Shown here in pieces: positions 17,672-26,556 of a stretch of 64,000 nucleotides of DNA (its first letter is position 1; each line of letters starts with the position of its first letter). Both the position numbers and the translations under genes were made by a program. Below the pieces are notes generated by a model. That model did no database searches. It was not told the origin of the DNA and was given only the letters and a program-made list of their open reading frames with translations. The DNA is from Roseomonas populi (GTDB lineage: Bacteria; Pseudomonadota; Alphaproteobacteria; Acetobacterales; Acetobacteraceae), in assembly GCF_024594815.1 (NCBI RefSeq), contig NZ_JANJOU010000009.1, positions 62,001 through 126,000 of the forward strand. Reading direction: 5' to 3'.

Positions 17672-18310
17672 TCAGCCGGGGGGCTGCGGCATCGGCGGCT
17701 CCTCGTTCACCCCGCCCACGCGCCAATGGCCGTTCTCCTTCTCCAGCCGGGTGAGGGAGAGGTTCTTCACGCTGAACTGCAGCGCCTGATAGGGCGTGAG
17801 GCCACAGGCATGGGCCAGCGCCGCCCGGATGGAGCCGCCATGGGCGACGATCACGGCGTCGCCGCCCTCGTTTTCCTCCGCCACCGCTTCCAGCGTGGGG
17901 CCCACGCGGGCCACCACGTCCGAGAGGCTCTCCCCACCCGGCGGCCGCTCGTCCGCGCCGTGGTTCCAGAAGGGGTGGGGCGGGTCGCGCAGCGCCGCCG
18001 TGAACTGCTCGTGCGTCAGTCCCTGCCATTCGCCGAGGTACTGCTCCACGAAGTGGGGCAGGTCCGTCAGCTCTCTCTCCGGGTAGCCCGCGGCGAAGAC
18101 CGCCATGGCGGTGGCGCGGGTGCGGGCCAGCGGCGTGCAGTACCAGCGCGCCTCGGGTGGCAGACGCCCGGCCAGCCAGGCATGGGCGGGCCGCTCCCGG
18201 GCCAGCGTCTCCTGGCACAGCGCCACGTCGTTCGAGCCATAGACGGTGAGGCGTGCGGAGGGCTCCACCAGGGCGTGGCGGATGAGGAAGATCCTGGTCG
18301 GGTCCGGCAT
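17672..18310 (-). CDS. Histidine phosphatase family protein
   Basis: The 212-aa product has the phosphoacceptor region FLIRHALVEPSARLTVYG (RH motif, usually RHG), the CTPLARTRATA segment, the acid GGESLSDVVARV, and the second catalytic His in IVAHGGSIRAAL. This is the phosphoglycerate mutase/acid phosphatase fold. The layout resembles small-molecule phosphatases such as CobC-type enzymes, but the substrate cannot be set from sequence. Start ATG 18310. It lies 32 bp downstream of the ABC permease gene. Confidence 0.88.
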   Translation of the reverse strand: MPDPTRIFLIRHALVEPSARLTVYGSNDVALCQETLARERPAHAWLAGRLPPEARWYCTPLARTRATAMAVFAAGYPERELTDLPHFVEQYLGEWQGLTHEQFTAALRDPPHPFWNHGADERPPGGESLSDVVARVGPTLEAVAEENEGGDAVIVAHGGSIRAALAHACGLTPYQALQFSVKNLSLTRLEKENGHWRVGGVNEEPPMPQPPG

Positions 18311-18342
18311 GGCCCCGCCTTACCCTTCCCGCGCCAGCACGG

Positions 18343-19158
18343 CTACTCCCCGATGCTCAGCAGGGCGCCCCGTTCCCGCGCACGCCGAAACTGAGCCATG
18401 AAGAGCCAGGCGCCGAGGCCCAGCCAGACAAGGTCCAGCGCGAAGGCCAGGCCCAGGTGCCCCCAGGCGATCCGCCCATCCAACAGGGCGGCGCGCATCC
18501 CCTCGAACACATGGGCCGCGGGGATGGCATAGGCCACGGGCTGCAGCCAGGCCGGCAGCACGGAGACGGGATAGAACACCGCCGAAAAGGGGGCGATCCC
18601 GAAGAGCACGGACCAGGCGAGCGTCTCCGCCCCCGCGCCGTGGCGCAGGATCATGCTGGTAACCCCTAGCGCCACGGCCCAGCCCATGATCATGAGCGCG
18701 GCGAAGAACAGCACCACCACCGGGCCGAGGGCGAAGAGGCCGAAGCCGTAGAGAAGCCAGGCCAGCAGCACGGCCGGCAGCACGCCGGCGAGCATACGGA
18801 TCGCGCTCATCCCCACCAGCGCGGCCACAAGCTCCCAGGGGCGGAGCGGCGAGACGAAGATGTGGCCGAGGTTGCGGGACCAGATCTCCTCCAGGAAGGA
18901 AATGGCGAAGCCCATCTGGCTCCGCAGCGCCACCTCCCACAGCAGCACGCCGCCGAGCAGGGCGCCGGCGGCGATGCTCGCCGTGTTCTGCTGCACCCCC
19001 GCGACATAGGCGGTGACGAAGCCCCAGACGACCATCTGCAGGACTGGCCAGTACATCAGCTCCACCACGCGCGGCCAGGAGCGGCGGAACAGGGCGAGGT
19101 GGCGGTACACCACGCCCCAGATCCGGCGGGCCGAGGCGCGGATCGCGGGGGCGGTCAC
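18343..19158 (-). CDS. ABC-2 type transporter permease
   Basis: The 271-aa product has six hydrophobic segments and the ABC-2 membrane-domain layout: amphipathic start RRIWGVVYRHLALFRRSWPRVVELMYWP, EEIWSRNLGHIFVSPLRPWEL, and PFSAVFYPVSVLPAWLQPVAYAIPAAHVFEGMR. Such permeases pair with a separate ATPase to export lipids, glycans or drugs. No ATPase gene is adjacent. Start GTG 19158 overlaps the TGA of the upstream membrane-protein gene (GTGA), so the two are coupled; longer starts upstream run through that gene and are rejected. Confidence 0.85.
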   Translation of the reverse strand: MTAPAIRASARRIWGVVYRHLALFRRSWPRVVELMYWPVLQMVVWGFVTAYVAGVQQNTASIAAGALLGGVLLWEVALRSQMGFAISFLEEIWSRNLGHIFVSPLRPWELVAALVGMSAIRMLAGVLPAVLLAWLLYGFGLFALGPVVVLFFAALMIMGWAVALGVTSMILRHGAGAETLAWSVLFGIAPFSAVFYPVSVLPAWLQPVAYAIPAAHVFEGMRAALLDGRIAWGHLGLAFALDLVWLGLGAWLFMAQFRRARERGALLSIGE

Positions 19159-19529
19159 TTCATTCCCGTCCAGGGCTGCGGCTTCACCCCGCTGTCGTGG
19201 CCGAAGAGGATGGCCGAGAGGGCGACCACCGCCGCGAGGATCATGAGGACGGACCACCACTGCATCGGGATGAAGAACAGCGAGTGCGAGGTGCGAAGAA
19301 CCACGCGCTCCCCGGTTTGCGCATCCACCAGTTCCCGCACCGGGCGGCCGTTGAGGCGATTGCCGACGATCCAGTTTGCCGTGGCCGCGGCAACTAGCCC
19401 GAGGACAAAGCCGTAGCCGACATTGGCGCCGTAGGATTCCAGGAGCTTGCCGGCGGCCAGGGTTGCGCCCCCTCCCACCAAAGCCAGGATCACGACGGTC
19501 AGAATACCCCAGCCGCGCCAGATGATCAT
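19155..19529 (-). CDS. Three-helix membrane protein of unknown function
   Basis: The 124-aa product has three hydrophobic helices: WGILTVVILALVGGGATLAA, VGYGFVLGLVAAATANWIVG and WSVLMILAAVVALSAILFG. A soluble loop between the second and third reads NGRPVRELVDAQTGERVVLRTSHSLFFIPMQWW. Its 3' end overlaps the ABC permease start by 4 bp, so a shared function is plausible. No named family is certain. ATG 19529 is preferred because it immediately precedes the first helix. Confidence 0.72.
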   Translation of the reverse strand: MIIWRGWGILTVVILALVGGGATLAAGKLLESYGANVGYGFVLGLVAAATANWIVGNRLNGRPVRELVDAQTGERVVLRTSHSLFFIPMQWWSVLMILAAVVALSAILFGHDSGVKPQPWTGMK

Positions 19530-19639
19530 GGTGGCCCTCCCGATAGACGGCCCCAAGAAGCCCCAGGACGCCGCCGCCGGCAACAGGCCGTCCGGGCAAA
19601 CCTGGGCAGGTGCGCCCGCGATCCCCACATCACCACCGG

Positions 19640-20695
19640 ATGGCTGATCTCCCCCTCGACATCGCCCGGATCTACGTCGAGCCAGCCGCCGAGGTCCTGG
19701 CACGCGGCCGGGAGATCCTTGCCCGCTTCCCGGACGCCGAGCGCATCCCTGTGGAATCCCACTGGCGCATCCCGGAGCTCCGGGAGGGCGATCCCGGCGA
19801 CTATCTCGCGGCCAAGAAGAGCGCGCTGGTGCTGGGGGTGAAGAAGGGCCTGACCTTCCGCCCCAACGGCCGCAGCGCGGACTTCATCGCGCCCTCATCC
19901 TCCAATGGCTGCGCCATGGCCTGCGCCTACTGCTACGTCGCGCGGCGCAAGGGGCACGCGAACCCGATCACCGTCTTCGCCAATATCGAGGGCATTCTGG
20001 CCGCCACCGCGCGCCACGCCGCGAAGCAGGGCCCGAAGGCAGAGCCGAACCAGGTGGACCCGAAGGACTGGGTCTATGACCTCGGCGAGAATGGCGACCT
20101 TTCCGTGGACGCCGCCATTTCCGACAATGTGCGCGACATCATCGCCCTGTTCCGCACCCTGCCGAACGCCAAGGGCAGCTTCGCCACCAAATGGGTGAAC
20201 CGCGACCTGCTGGACTACGACCCGCAGGGGCGCACGCGCATCCGCATGTCCCTCATGCCACCCGCCCTGGGCAAGCTGCTGGATGTCCGCACCTCCCCTA
20301 TGGCCGAGCGCATCGCCGCCATCCCGGAGCTCCACCGCGCGGGATACGAGATGCACCTGAACTTCTCCCCCGTGGTCCTGCGCGAGGGGTGGGAGGCGGA
20401 ATGGGGCGCCCTGTTTGAGGAGTTGGACGACATCCTGCCCGCCGCGGTGAAGGACCAACTCGCGGCCGAGATCATCATGCTCACCCACAACAGGGAGCTG
20501 CACGAGATCAACCTCGCCTGGCACCCGAAGGCGGAGGAGCTTCTCTGGCGCCCGGACATCCAGGAGGAGAAGGTCTCCGAGAGCGGCGGGGTGAACCTGC
20601 GCTACCGCACGGGCTGGAAGGGCCGCTGGCTGCAGCGCTTCAAGGACCTGCTGGCCGCCCGCATGCCCTATTGCCGGGTGCGATATGCCTTCTGA
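19640..20695 (+). CDS. Spore photoproduct lyase-family radical SAM protein, member 1 (donor Cys absent)
   Basis: The 351-aa product carries the radical SAM cluster motif C91-x3-C95-x2-C98 with Tyr97 and Tyr99, matching the CxxxCxYCY pattern of spore photoproduct lyases. The rest is a partial TIM barrel (FATKWVNRDLLDYDPQGRTRIRMSLMPP, GYEMHLNFSPVV, IIMLTHN). At the place where SPL has its hydrogen-donating Cys the sequence reads DLGENGDLSVDAAISDN, with no Cys. The only other Cys is near the C-terminus (MPYCRVRYAF). It therefore probably does not repair spore photoproduct by the SPL mechanism. The next gene, a paralogue, overlaps by 11 bp. ATG 19640 is the family-like start. Confidence 0.85.
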   Translation: MADLPLDIARIYVEPAAEVLARGREILARFPDAERIPVESHWRIPELREGDPGDYLAAKKSALVLGVKKGLTFRPNGRSADFIAPSSSNGCAMACAYCYVARRKGHANPITVFANIEGILAATARHAAKQGPKAEPNQVDPKDWVYDLGENGDLSVDAAISDNVRDIIALFRTLPNAKGSFATKWVNRDLLDYDPQGRTRIRMSLMPPALGKLLDVRTSPMAERIAAIPELHRAGYEMHLNFSPVVLREGWEAEWGALFEELDDILPAAVKDQLAAEIIMLTHNRELHEINLAWHPKAEELLWRPDIQEEKVSESGGVNLRYRTGWKGRWLQRFKDLLAARMPYCRVRYAF

Positions 20696-21761
20696 CGTGC
20701 TGGAAGCGCCCGCCCGCGCCCACCCGCTGTGGAAGCCGAAGCGCCTCCTCATCACCCCCTCCGCCTTCGGCTGGCCGCAGGGCGAGGCGATGGCGGAGCG
20801 CGCCGCCGCCCTGGGCGCCGAGGTTGTGCGGCTGAAGGCCGATCGCCTGAGCGGCCTGCCCGACACCTATCGCGACGCCAAGACCACCATGGCCGTCGTC
20901 GTCGCCTCCCCCAGCCGGCGCAAGCCGCAACCCATCCCGCCCAGCGCCGACTGGCGCTTCGACCTCGCCGAGGGCTGCCCGGCCCATTGCAGCTACTGCT
21001 ACCTGGCAGGCTCCCTCGCCGGTCCACCCATCATCCGCGCCTACGCCAATCTGCCGGAGATCCTGGCCGCCCTGCCGCCCCTGCTCGGCCAGGGCGCGGT
21101 CACCTCCCGCAACGCCGCCCGCGCGGCGGAGGGCACGACCTACGAGGCCTCCTGCTACACCGATCCCCTGGGCATCGAGCACATCACCGGCAGCCTGGCC
21201 GAGACGATCCGCTTCTTCGGGAGCTGGAAGGCCGAGACCCAGCTCCGCTTCACGACCAAGTACGACGGCATCGGCCCGCTGCTGGACCTGCCGCACGGAC
21301 GCCGCACCCGCATCCGCTTCTCCGTCAACGCGCGCGGGGCGGAGCGCTTCGAGGGCGGAGCGCCGCGCGTGCGGAACCGCCTGCACGCCATGCGGCGGGC
21401 GGCCATGGCCGGCTACCGCATCGGCCTTACCGTCGCTCCCATCCTCAACCTGCCGGACTGGCGGGAGGCTTATGACGCCCTGCTGGCCGATTGCGCCGCC
21501 GCCCTGGACGGCGCCCCGGACCCGGACCTGACGGTCGAGCTCATCACCCACCGCTTCACGGAGGGGTCGCGGGAGGTCCTGCAGGGCTGGTATCCCGGCA
21601 GCGAGCTGGAGATGGACCCGGAGCAGCGGACCCGGAAGCTGACGAAGTTCGGCTCGGCCAAGTACGTCTTCCCCAAGGCGTTGATGGCCGATCTGCGCCG
21701 GGAACTCGAGGCCAGCGTCGCCCGCCACCTGCCGGGGGCACGGGTGCTCTACTTCACCTGA
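20685..21761 (+). CDS. Spore photoproduct lyase-family radical SAM protein, member 2 (donor Cys present)
   Basis: The 358-aa product has the radical SAM motif C98-PAH-C102-SY-C105-Y106. It also has EASC157YTDPLGIEHITGSL, matching the region around the hydrogen-donor Cys of Bacillus SPL (Cys141), including the nearby D.GIEH pattern. An N-terminal domain (KPKRLLITPSAFGW) precedes the barrel; DPDLTVELITHRFTEGS and FGSAKYVFP follow. SPL directly reverses the 5-thyminyl-5,6-dihydrothymine lesion; in non-sporulating bacteria the substrate is unclear. ATG 20685 lies inside the 3' end of member 1, so the two are coupled. Confidence 0.88.
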   Translation: MPSDVLEAPARAHPLWKPKRLLITPSAFGWPQGEAMAERAAALGAEVVRLKADRLSGLPDTYRDAKTTMAVVVASPSRRKPQPIPPSADWRFDLAEGCPAHCSYCYLAGSLAGPPIIRAYANLPEILAALPPLLGQGAVTSRNAARAAEGTTYEASCYTDPLGIEHITGSLAETIRFFGSWKAETQLRFTTKYDGIGPLLDLPHGRRTRIRFSVNARGAERFEGGAPRVRNRLHAMRRAAMAGYRIGLTVAPILNLPDWREAYDALLADCAAALDGAPDPDLTVELITHRFTEGSREVLQGWYPGSELEMDPEQRTRKLTKFGSAKYVFPKALMADLRRELEASVARHLPGARVLYFT

Positions 21762-21807
21762 ACCGGCCGCCAGCCGTCCCCAGCGGGCAGGTCACCGGGA
21801 CACGACT

Positions 21808-21836
21808 TTGCGAATTTAATCTCTGCAATCTATGGT
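21808..21836 (+). promoter_or_regulatory. Candidate sigma70-type promoter before the MHYT signalling gene
   Basis: TTGCGA (21808-21813) and TATGGT (21831-21836) are separated by 17 bp in an unusually AT-rich stretch. The predicted start of transcription would fall near 21843, just after the first possible ATG at 21840. If the promoter is real, it favours translation from ATG 21888. Confidence 0.45.
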
Positions 21837-21839
21837 TGT

Positions 21840-24338
21840 ATGAACTTCCCAACCGTTGTGTCCGCGGGAGATTGGGCAAAAGAGCCGATGCTGCACGCCT
21901 TGGGGTGCCTTCAGTACGACCACAACCCGGCGCTGCTCGTGCTGGCGACCGCGGTGTGCTTCATGGCGTGCTTGGTCTGCACCAACCTCGTCCGGCGGGC
22001 CGGGTCGGTAAAGCCGGGGCACCGCAAGTTCTGGAACCTCGGCGCGGGCGTCGTCTACGGCTCCGGCGTCTGGGCCACGCACTTCATCGCCATGCTCGCC
22101 CTCCAGCCCGGCATTCCCATCAGCTACGCGCCGGGCCTCACCGCCCTCTCCGCCCTTGTCGCGATCGTCGGCGCGGCCATCGCCTTCCAGATCGGGCAGA
22201 TCCCCGGCATCGGGCAGTCCAGGAACAGGTCTGCGGGGATGCGCGCCCAGGTGGCCGGCGCGGTGCTCGGGCTCACCGTGGGCGCCATGCACTACATGGG
22301 CCTCAGCGCCATTCTCCTGCCCGGCCACATCGAGTTCTCCCCGGTGCATATCGCGATCTCCATCCTGCTCGGGGGTGGGCTGGCTGCGGCAGGGCTCTCC
22401 TGCCGGTTGGACGACAGGCCGCGGCGCCTGCTCGCCAGCGGCCTGCTGGCGGCCTCCATCATCAGCCTGCACTTCGTTGGCATGGCCGGCGCGACCATGG
22501 TGCCGCACGGCGGCCTGTGGGCGGCCCATGCCGGCGTGGACGAGCGGGTCCTCGCCATCACCGTGGCCGCGGTGGTGGGCACCGTGGCGGTCGTCAGCCA
22601 CATCAGCGTGGCGCTTGAGGAGAAGCTGTGGGGCCAGGGCACGCGCGAAGCCGCCCGGCTGCGCCGGCTGGTGAACAACACCTCCGACGGCCTGTTCATC
22701 CATCGCGGCGGCAAGATCCTGGACGTGAACGAGCCCCTGGCGCGGCTCCTCGGCCGGCCGCCGGAGGCGCTGGTCGGACAGGACATCTCGGGCATCCTTC
22801 CGGCCGAGGCCGCCGCGCGGCTGCGCGACGCCGCCCTGCCGGACCACGCCGCCCCGGCGCTGGAGGTGGAACTGACCGTCGGGAGCGGCCGCCGCATCGC
22901 CGTCGAGATTCTTTCCCGGATCATCGAGGAACCCGACACGGAGGACCGGGGGAAGGCGCCGCCCGCCCATGCCGTGGCCGTGCGCGACCCGACCGAGCGC
23001 AAGCGGGCGGAGGCGCAGATCCGCTACCTGGCGCATCATGACGGGCTGACAGGCCTGCCCAACCGCACCCTGCTGGCCGATCGAGCGAACCAGGCGCTGG
23101 AGACGGCCATGCGGGAGGGGCGCAGCATCGCCCTGCTCTGCCTCAACCTCGACCGCTTCAAGGCGGTGAACGACCTGCTGGGCCATGACGGTGGCGACAA
23201 GCTCCTGTTGCAGGCGGCGGAGCGGCTGCGCGAGCTGGTCCGCGGCGGGGACACCATCGCCCGGCTGAGTGCCGACGAGTTCGCCATCGTCCAGGCGGAC
23301 CTGGACGCGCCGGAAGACGCCGCCGCGCTCGCGAGGCGGATCATCCAGGCCCTCTCCGCGCCCTTCGACATCGAGGGGCAGGCCTTTCAGGTCAGCACCA
23401 GCGTCGGCGTGGCCATCTTCCCGGCCGATGGCCGGACCGTGCCCCGCCTCCTGCGTAACGCCGACACCGCCCTGCACCGCGCCAAGCGCGAGGGCCCTGG
23501 CACCCTCTGCTTCTTCGAGGCCGCGCTGGAACAGCGCCTGATGGAGCGCCGCGCCCTGGAGCGGGACCTGCGGACGGCGATCGAGCGGGGAGAACTGCAC
23601 CTCGCCTACCAGCCGCAATTTGACACGCAATCGCTGGAGATGACGGGGGCGGAAGCCTTGCTGCGCTGGAATCACCCGCGGCGCGGCGCCGTCTCGCCCG
23701 GGGAATTCGTGCCGGTGGCCGAGGAATCCGGCCTCATTCTCCCGCTCGGCCGCTGGGTGCTGGACACCGCCTGTGCGGAGGCGATGAGGTGGCCCATCCC
23801 CTGCCGGGTGGCGGTGAACATCTCCCCTGCGCAGTTCCGGCAGCCCGACCTTCTGCCCGCCATCTCCGGATTGCTGGAGCGCACTGGCCTGCCGCCGCAC
23901 CGGCTGAAGATGGAGGTGACCGAAGGGCTGCTGATCGACGACACCGAGCGCGCCCTGACGATCCTCCAAGCCCTGAAGAGGATGGGCATCGCCCTCTCCC
24001 TCGACGATTTCGGCACGGGCTACTCCTCCCTCGGCTATCTCCGGCGCTTCCCCTTCGACGAGATCAAAATCGATCAGTCCTTCGTGCGCGGCCTGGGCCG
24101 GGACGTGGAGTCGGCGGCGATCGTGGAGGCAGTTCTCGCCCTAAGTCGCAGCCTCGGTATCAGCGTGGTGGCAGAGGGCGTGGAAACCGAGCAGCAACTG
24201 GAGATGCTCCGCAGCCGCGGCTGCCCGCGGGTGCAGGGATACCTGCTCGGCCGGCCCGTTCCGTCGGCGGCCCTCTTTCATTCCGCCGGTGCCGGGCTTG
24301 TTCCCGGGCCGATGGGCCAGCCGGCCGGGCTGGCCTGA
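21840..24338 (+). CDS. MHYT-PAS-GGDEF-EAL cyclic-di-GMP signalling protein
   Basis: The 832-aa product begins with a seven-helix MHYT sensor whose His-containing repeats read WATHFIAML, GAMHYMGLS and SLHFVGMAG; this is proposed to bind copper and sense gases. A PAS domain follows (about 270-395: NNTSDGLFIHRGGKILDVNEPLARLLG). The GGDEF domain (about 405-560) has a degenerate signature SADEF (477-481), so cyclase activity is unlikely. The EAL domain (about 580-820) keeps EALLRW (Glu605), DDFGTGYSSL, KIDQSF and VVAEGVETEQQ, and should hydrolyse c-di-GMP. The start may instead be ATG 21888, giving a more typical MHYT N-terminus. Confidence 0.93.
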   Translation: MNFPTVVSAGDWAKEPMLHALGCLQYDHNPALLVLATAVCFMACLVCTNLVRRAGSVKPGHRKFWNLGAGVVYGSGVWATHFIAMLALQPGIPISYAPGLTALSALVAIVGAAIAFQIGQIPGIGQSRNRSAGMRAQVAGAVLGLTVGAMHYMGLSAILLPGHIEFSPVHIAISILLGGGLAAAGLSCRLDDRPRRLLASGLLAASIISLHFVGMAGATMVPHGGLWAAHAGVDERVLAITVAAVVGTVAVVSHISVALEEKLWGQGTREAARLRRLVNNTSDGLFIHRGGKILDVNEPLARLLGRPPEALVGQDISGILPAEAAARLRDAALPDHAAPALEVELTVGSGRRIAVEILSRIIEEPDTEDRGKAPPAHAVAVRDPTERKRAEAQIRYLAHHDGLTGLPNRTLLADRANQALETAMREGRSIALLCLNLDRFKAVNDLLGHDGGDKLLLQAAERLRELVRGGDTIARLSADEFAIVQADLDAPEDAAALARRIIQALSAPFDIEGQAFQVSTSVGVAIFPADGRTVPRLLRNADTALHRAKREGPGTLCFFEAALEQRLMERRALERDLRTAIERGELHLAYQPQFDTQSLEMTGAEALLRWNHPRRGAVSPGEFVPVAEESGLILPLGRWVLDTACAEAMRWPIPCRVAVNISPAQFRQPDLLPAISGLLERTGLPPHRLKMEVTEGLLIDDTERALTILQALKRMGIALSLDDFGTGYSSLGYLRRFPFDEIKIDQSFVRGLGRDVESAAIVEAVLALSRSLGISVVAEGVETEQQLEMLRSRGCPRVQGYLLGRPVPSAALFHSAGAGLVPGPMGQPAGLA

Positions 24339-24425
24339 TCCGGCCATTGGGCTGGCCCCTTCTAACCGCCCCTTCCCCGCGCTACATCCCGGAATGTCCA
24401 CGTTTCGTTCCTGAATGGGCTCCCC

Positions 24426-25865
24426 TTGGCCAAACCAACCCACCGTTTCGTCTGCCAAGCCTGTGGCACCGTCCACCCGAAGTGGCAGGGCAAGTGCGAG
24501 GGCTGCGGCGAGTGGAACACGCTGGCCGAGGAGGTGGTGGAGGCCCGCGCCCCCGGCCCGGCCAAGACCGCCGCGCTGGGCGGCCGCAAGGTGGAGTTCG
24601 TGGCCCTGAAGGGCCAGGCCGCCCCCCCGCCCCGCACGCGCACGGGCATCGCGGAACTGGACCGGGTGCTCGGCGGCGGCTTCGTCCCCGGCTCCGTGGT
24701 GCTGGTGGGCGGCGATCCCGGCATCGGCAAGTCCACCATCCTGCTCCAGGCGGCAGCCCGGGTCGCGGAATCCGGCAAGCGCACCCTTTATGTCTCGGGC
24801 GAGGAGGCGATTGAGCAGGTGCGCCTGCGTGCCCTGCGCCTCGGCGTCTCCGGCGCCCCGCTGGGCCTCGCCGCCGCCACCTCCCTCCGCGACATCCTCG
24901 CCAGCCTGGAGGAGGAGCGCGACGCCGGGCTGGTCATCATGGACTCCATCCAGACCGTCTGGCTGGACAGCCTGGATTCCGCCCCCGGAACCGTCTCCCA
25001 GGTCCGTGCCTGCGCCGCGGAGCTGGGGCGGCTGGCGAAGTCCAAGGGCTTCGCCCTGGTGCTCGTCGGCCATGTCACGAAGGAGGGCACCCTCGCCGGC
25101 CCCCGCGTGCTGGAGCACATGGTGGACGCCACCCTCTATTTCGAAGGCGACCGCGGCCACCAGTTCCGCATCATGCGCGCCACCAAGAACCGCTTCGGTG
25201 CGACCGACGAAATCGGCGTCTTCGAGATGACCGAGCAAGGGCTGGCCGAGGTCTCCAACCCCTCCGCCCTCTTCCTGGCCGAGCGCCGGGGCAACGTCTC
25301 CGGTTCCGCCGTCTTCGCGGGGCTGGAGGGGACGCGCCCCGTGCTGGTGGAGGTCCAGGCCCTCCTCTCCCCCTCCGCCGGGGGCAGCCCGCGGCGGCAG
25401 GTGGTGGGCTGGGATTCCGGACGCCTGGCCATGCTGCTGGCCGTGCTGGAGAGCCGCTGCCGGATGACGCTCGGCATGAACGACGTCTACCTGAACATCG
25501 CCGGCGGATTGCGCATCAACGAGCCGGCGGCGGACCTGGCGGTGGCGGCTGCGCTGGTGAGCGCAGCGACGGACCGCCCCTGCCCGCCGGACGCCGTGTT
25601 CTTCGGGGAGGTCGGACTTTCCGGGGAGATTCGGCAGGTGGCGCAGACGGAGTTGCGGCTGCGGGAGGCGGCGAAGCTCGGCTTCTCGGCCGCCACCCTG
25701 CCGCGGCGTGTGGCGCGGGGCGGAAGGGCCCTCTCCGCCCCCGAGGGGCTGCGGCTGACCGAGACGGGGCACCTGGCCGATCTGGTGGCCCCTTTCGCCG
25801 CCGCGGCTGGCCCACGCCGCGGCCCAAAGGAGAAGCCGAAGCCGGAGCCGGCCGAAGCGGAGTAG
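24426..25865 (+). CDS. radA: DNA repair protein RadA
   Basis: The 479-aa product starts at TTG. It has an N-terminal zinc finger (C10, C13, C24, C27), a RecA-like ATPase core with Walker A GGDPGIGKST, the RadA-specific KNRFG motif in RATKNRFGATDE, and a Lon-protease-like C-terminal domain (NDVYLNIAGGLRINEPAADLAVAAALVS). RadA is a hexameric helicase-like factor that extends branch migration in homologous recombination. The length fits the family. The C-terminus is a Lys/Pro/Glu tail. Confidence 0.96.
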   Translation: MAKPTHRFVCQACGTVHPKWQGKCEGCGEWNTLAEEVVEARAPGPAKTAALGGRKVEFVALKGQAAPPPRTRTGIAELDRVLGGGFVPGSVVLVGGDPGIGKSTILLQAAARVAESGKRTLYVSGEEAIEQVRLRALRLGVSGAPLGLAAATSLRDILASLEEERDAGLVIMDSIQTVWLDSLDSAPGTVSQVRACAAELGRLAKSKGFALVLVGHVTKEGTLAGPRVLEHMVDATLYFEGDRGHQFRIMRATKNRFGATDEIGVFEMTEQGLAEVSNPSALFLAERRGNVSGSAVFAGLEGTRPVLVEVQALLSPSAGGSPRRQVVGWDSGRLAMLLAVLESRCRMTLGMNDVYLNIAGGLRINEPAADLAVAAALVSAATDRPCPPDAVFFGEVGLSGEIRQVAQTELRLREAAKLGFSAATLPRRVARGGRALSAPEGLRLTETGHLADLVAPFAAAAGPRRGPKEKPKPEPAEAE

Positions 25866-25897
25866 GCTTCCCGCTGCGCCGGGTCACCACTTCCCGG

Positions 25898-26440
25898 CTA
25901 GGGGCCCACTGCCTTTCGCAGAGCCCGGTCCAGCAGGGTGTCGAGCTGGCGGGGCCTGCGCGCCAGCGGGGCGGGCACCTCGATGTAGTGGATGCCAACG
26001 CGCGACAGCACCGTCCGCTTCACGGCGTCCCGCTCCGCCGCATTGCCCAGGTCGTGGCCGGATCCCTGGTACTCGATCACGGCCAGCGGCCACCCCTCCC
26101 CGTCCACCACGAGGAAGTCGGCGCGCTTGCTGTTGATCCAGCGGAAGGCCTCGCGGTCTGCCTCGGAGCGCCCCCCGGTGCGAACGACCTCGCCGAGGCT
26201 GACCTGCGGCCAGATCCGGAGGGAGGGGTCGATCTCTGCCGCCATGGCGCAGGCGCTTTCATAGACCGCGGCCTCGCCCGCATTGAGGACGCGGCGGCTC
26301 TGCCAAACCACGTCGCGGTGCATCACCGCCGCGAGCTGATCGACGCGCCGCCCCCGGCGCCGGCGCGCGACGACCAGCAGAAGGACGATCGCGGCGAGCG
26401 CGAGGGCGCCAGTGATGAGGACGCGATCTGTCAGGAACAT
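25898..26440 (-). CDS. Membrane-anchored DUF2726 protein
   Basis: The 180-aa product has one N-terminal helix (VLITGALALAAIVLLLVVA), an Arg-rich stop-transfer (RRRRGRR), and a cytosolic DUF2726 domain. The domain shows VLNAGEAAVYESACA, IWPQVSLGEVV, NSKRADFLVVDGEGWPLAVIEYQGSGH and DAVKRTVLSRVGIHYIEVP. The D-x(n)-E-Y-Q-x-x-G-H pattern resembles restriction-endonuclease-like folds, suggesting nucleic-acid binding or cleavage, but the family is uncharacterised. It is convergent with radA. Confidence 0.82.
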   Translation of the reverse strand: MFLTDRVLITGALALAAIVLLLVVARRRRGRRVDQLAAVMHRDVVWQSRRVLNAGEAAVYESACAMAAEIDPSLRIWPQVSLGEVVRTGGRSEADREAFRWINSKRADFLVVDGEGWPLAVIEYQGSGHDLGNAAERDAVKRTVLSRVGIHYIEVPAPLARRPRQLDTLLDRALRKAVGP

Positions 26441-26556
26441 CTCGGGGAAGGGCTGTCCGTCACGGTGCGGGCGGGATCGCGCATGCCCTTACCGGAAGTT
26501 CGCCCGGCGATGGGAGACCCCGGAGGAAGGGATGAACCTCCCCCGGGGCCGTCCGC

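Noticed and set aside
21816-23969. A 717-codon minus-strand frame opposite the MHYT gene
   Set aside because: Shadow frame with no domain; the sense strand encodes complete MHYT, PAS, GGDEF and EAL domains.
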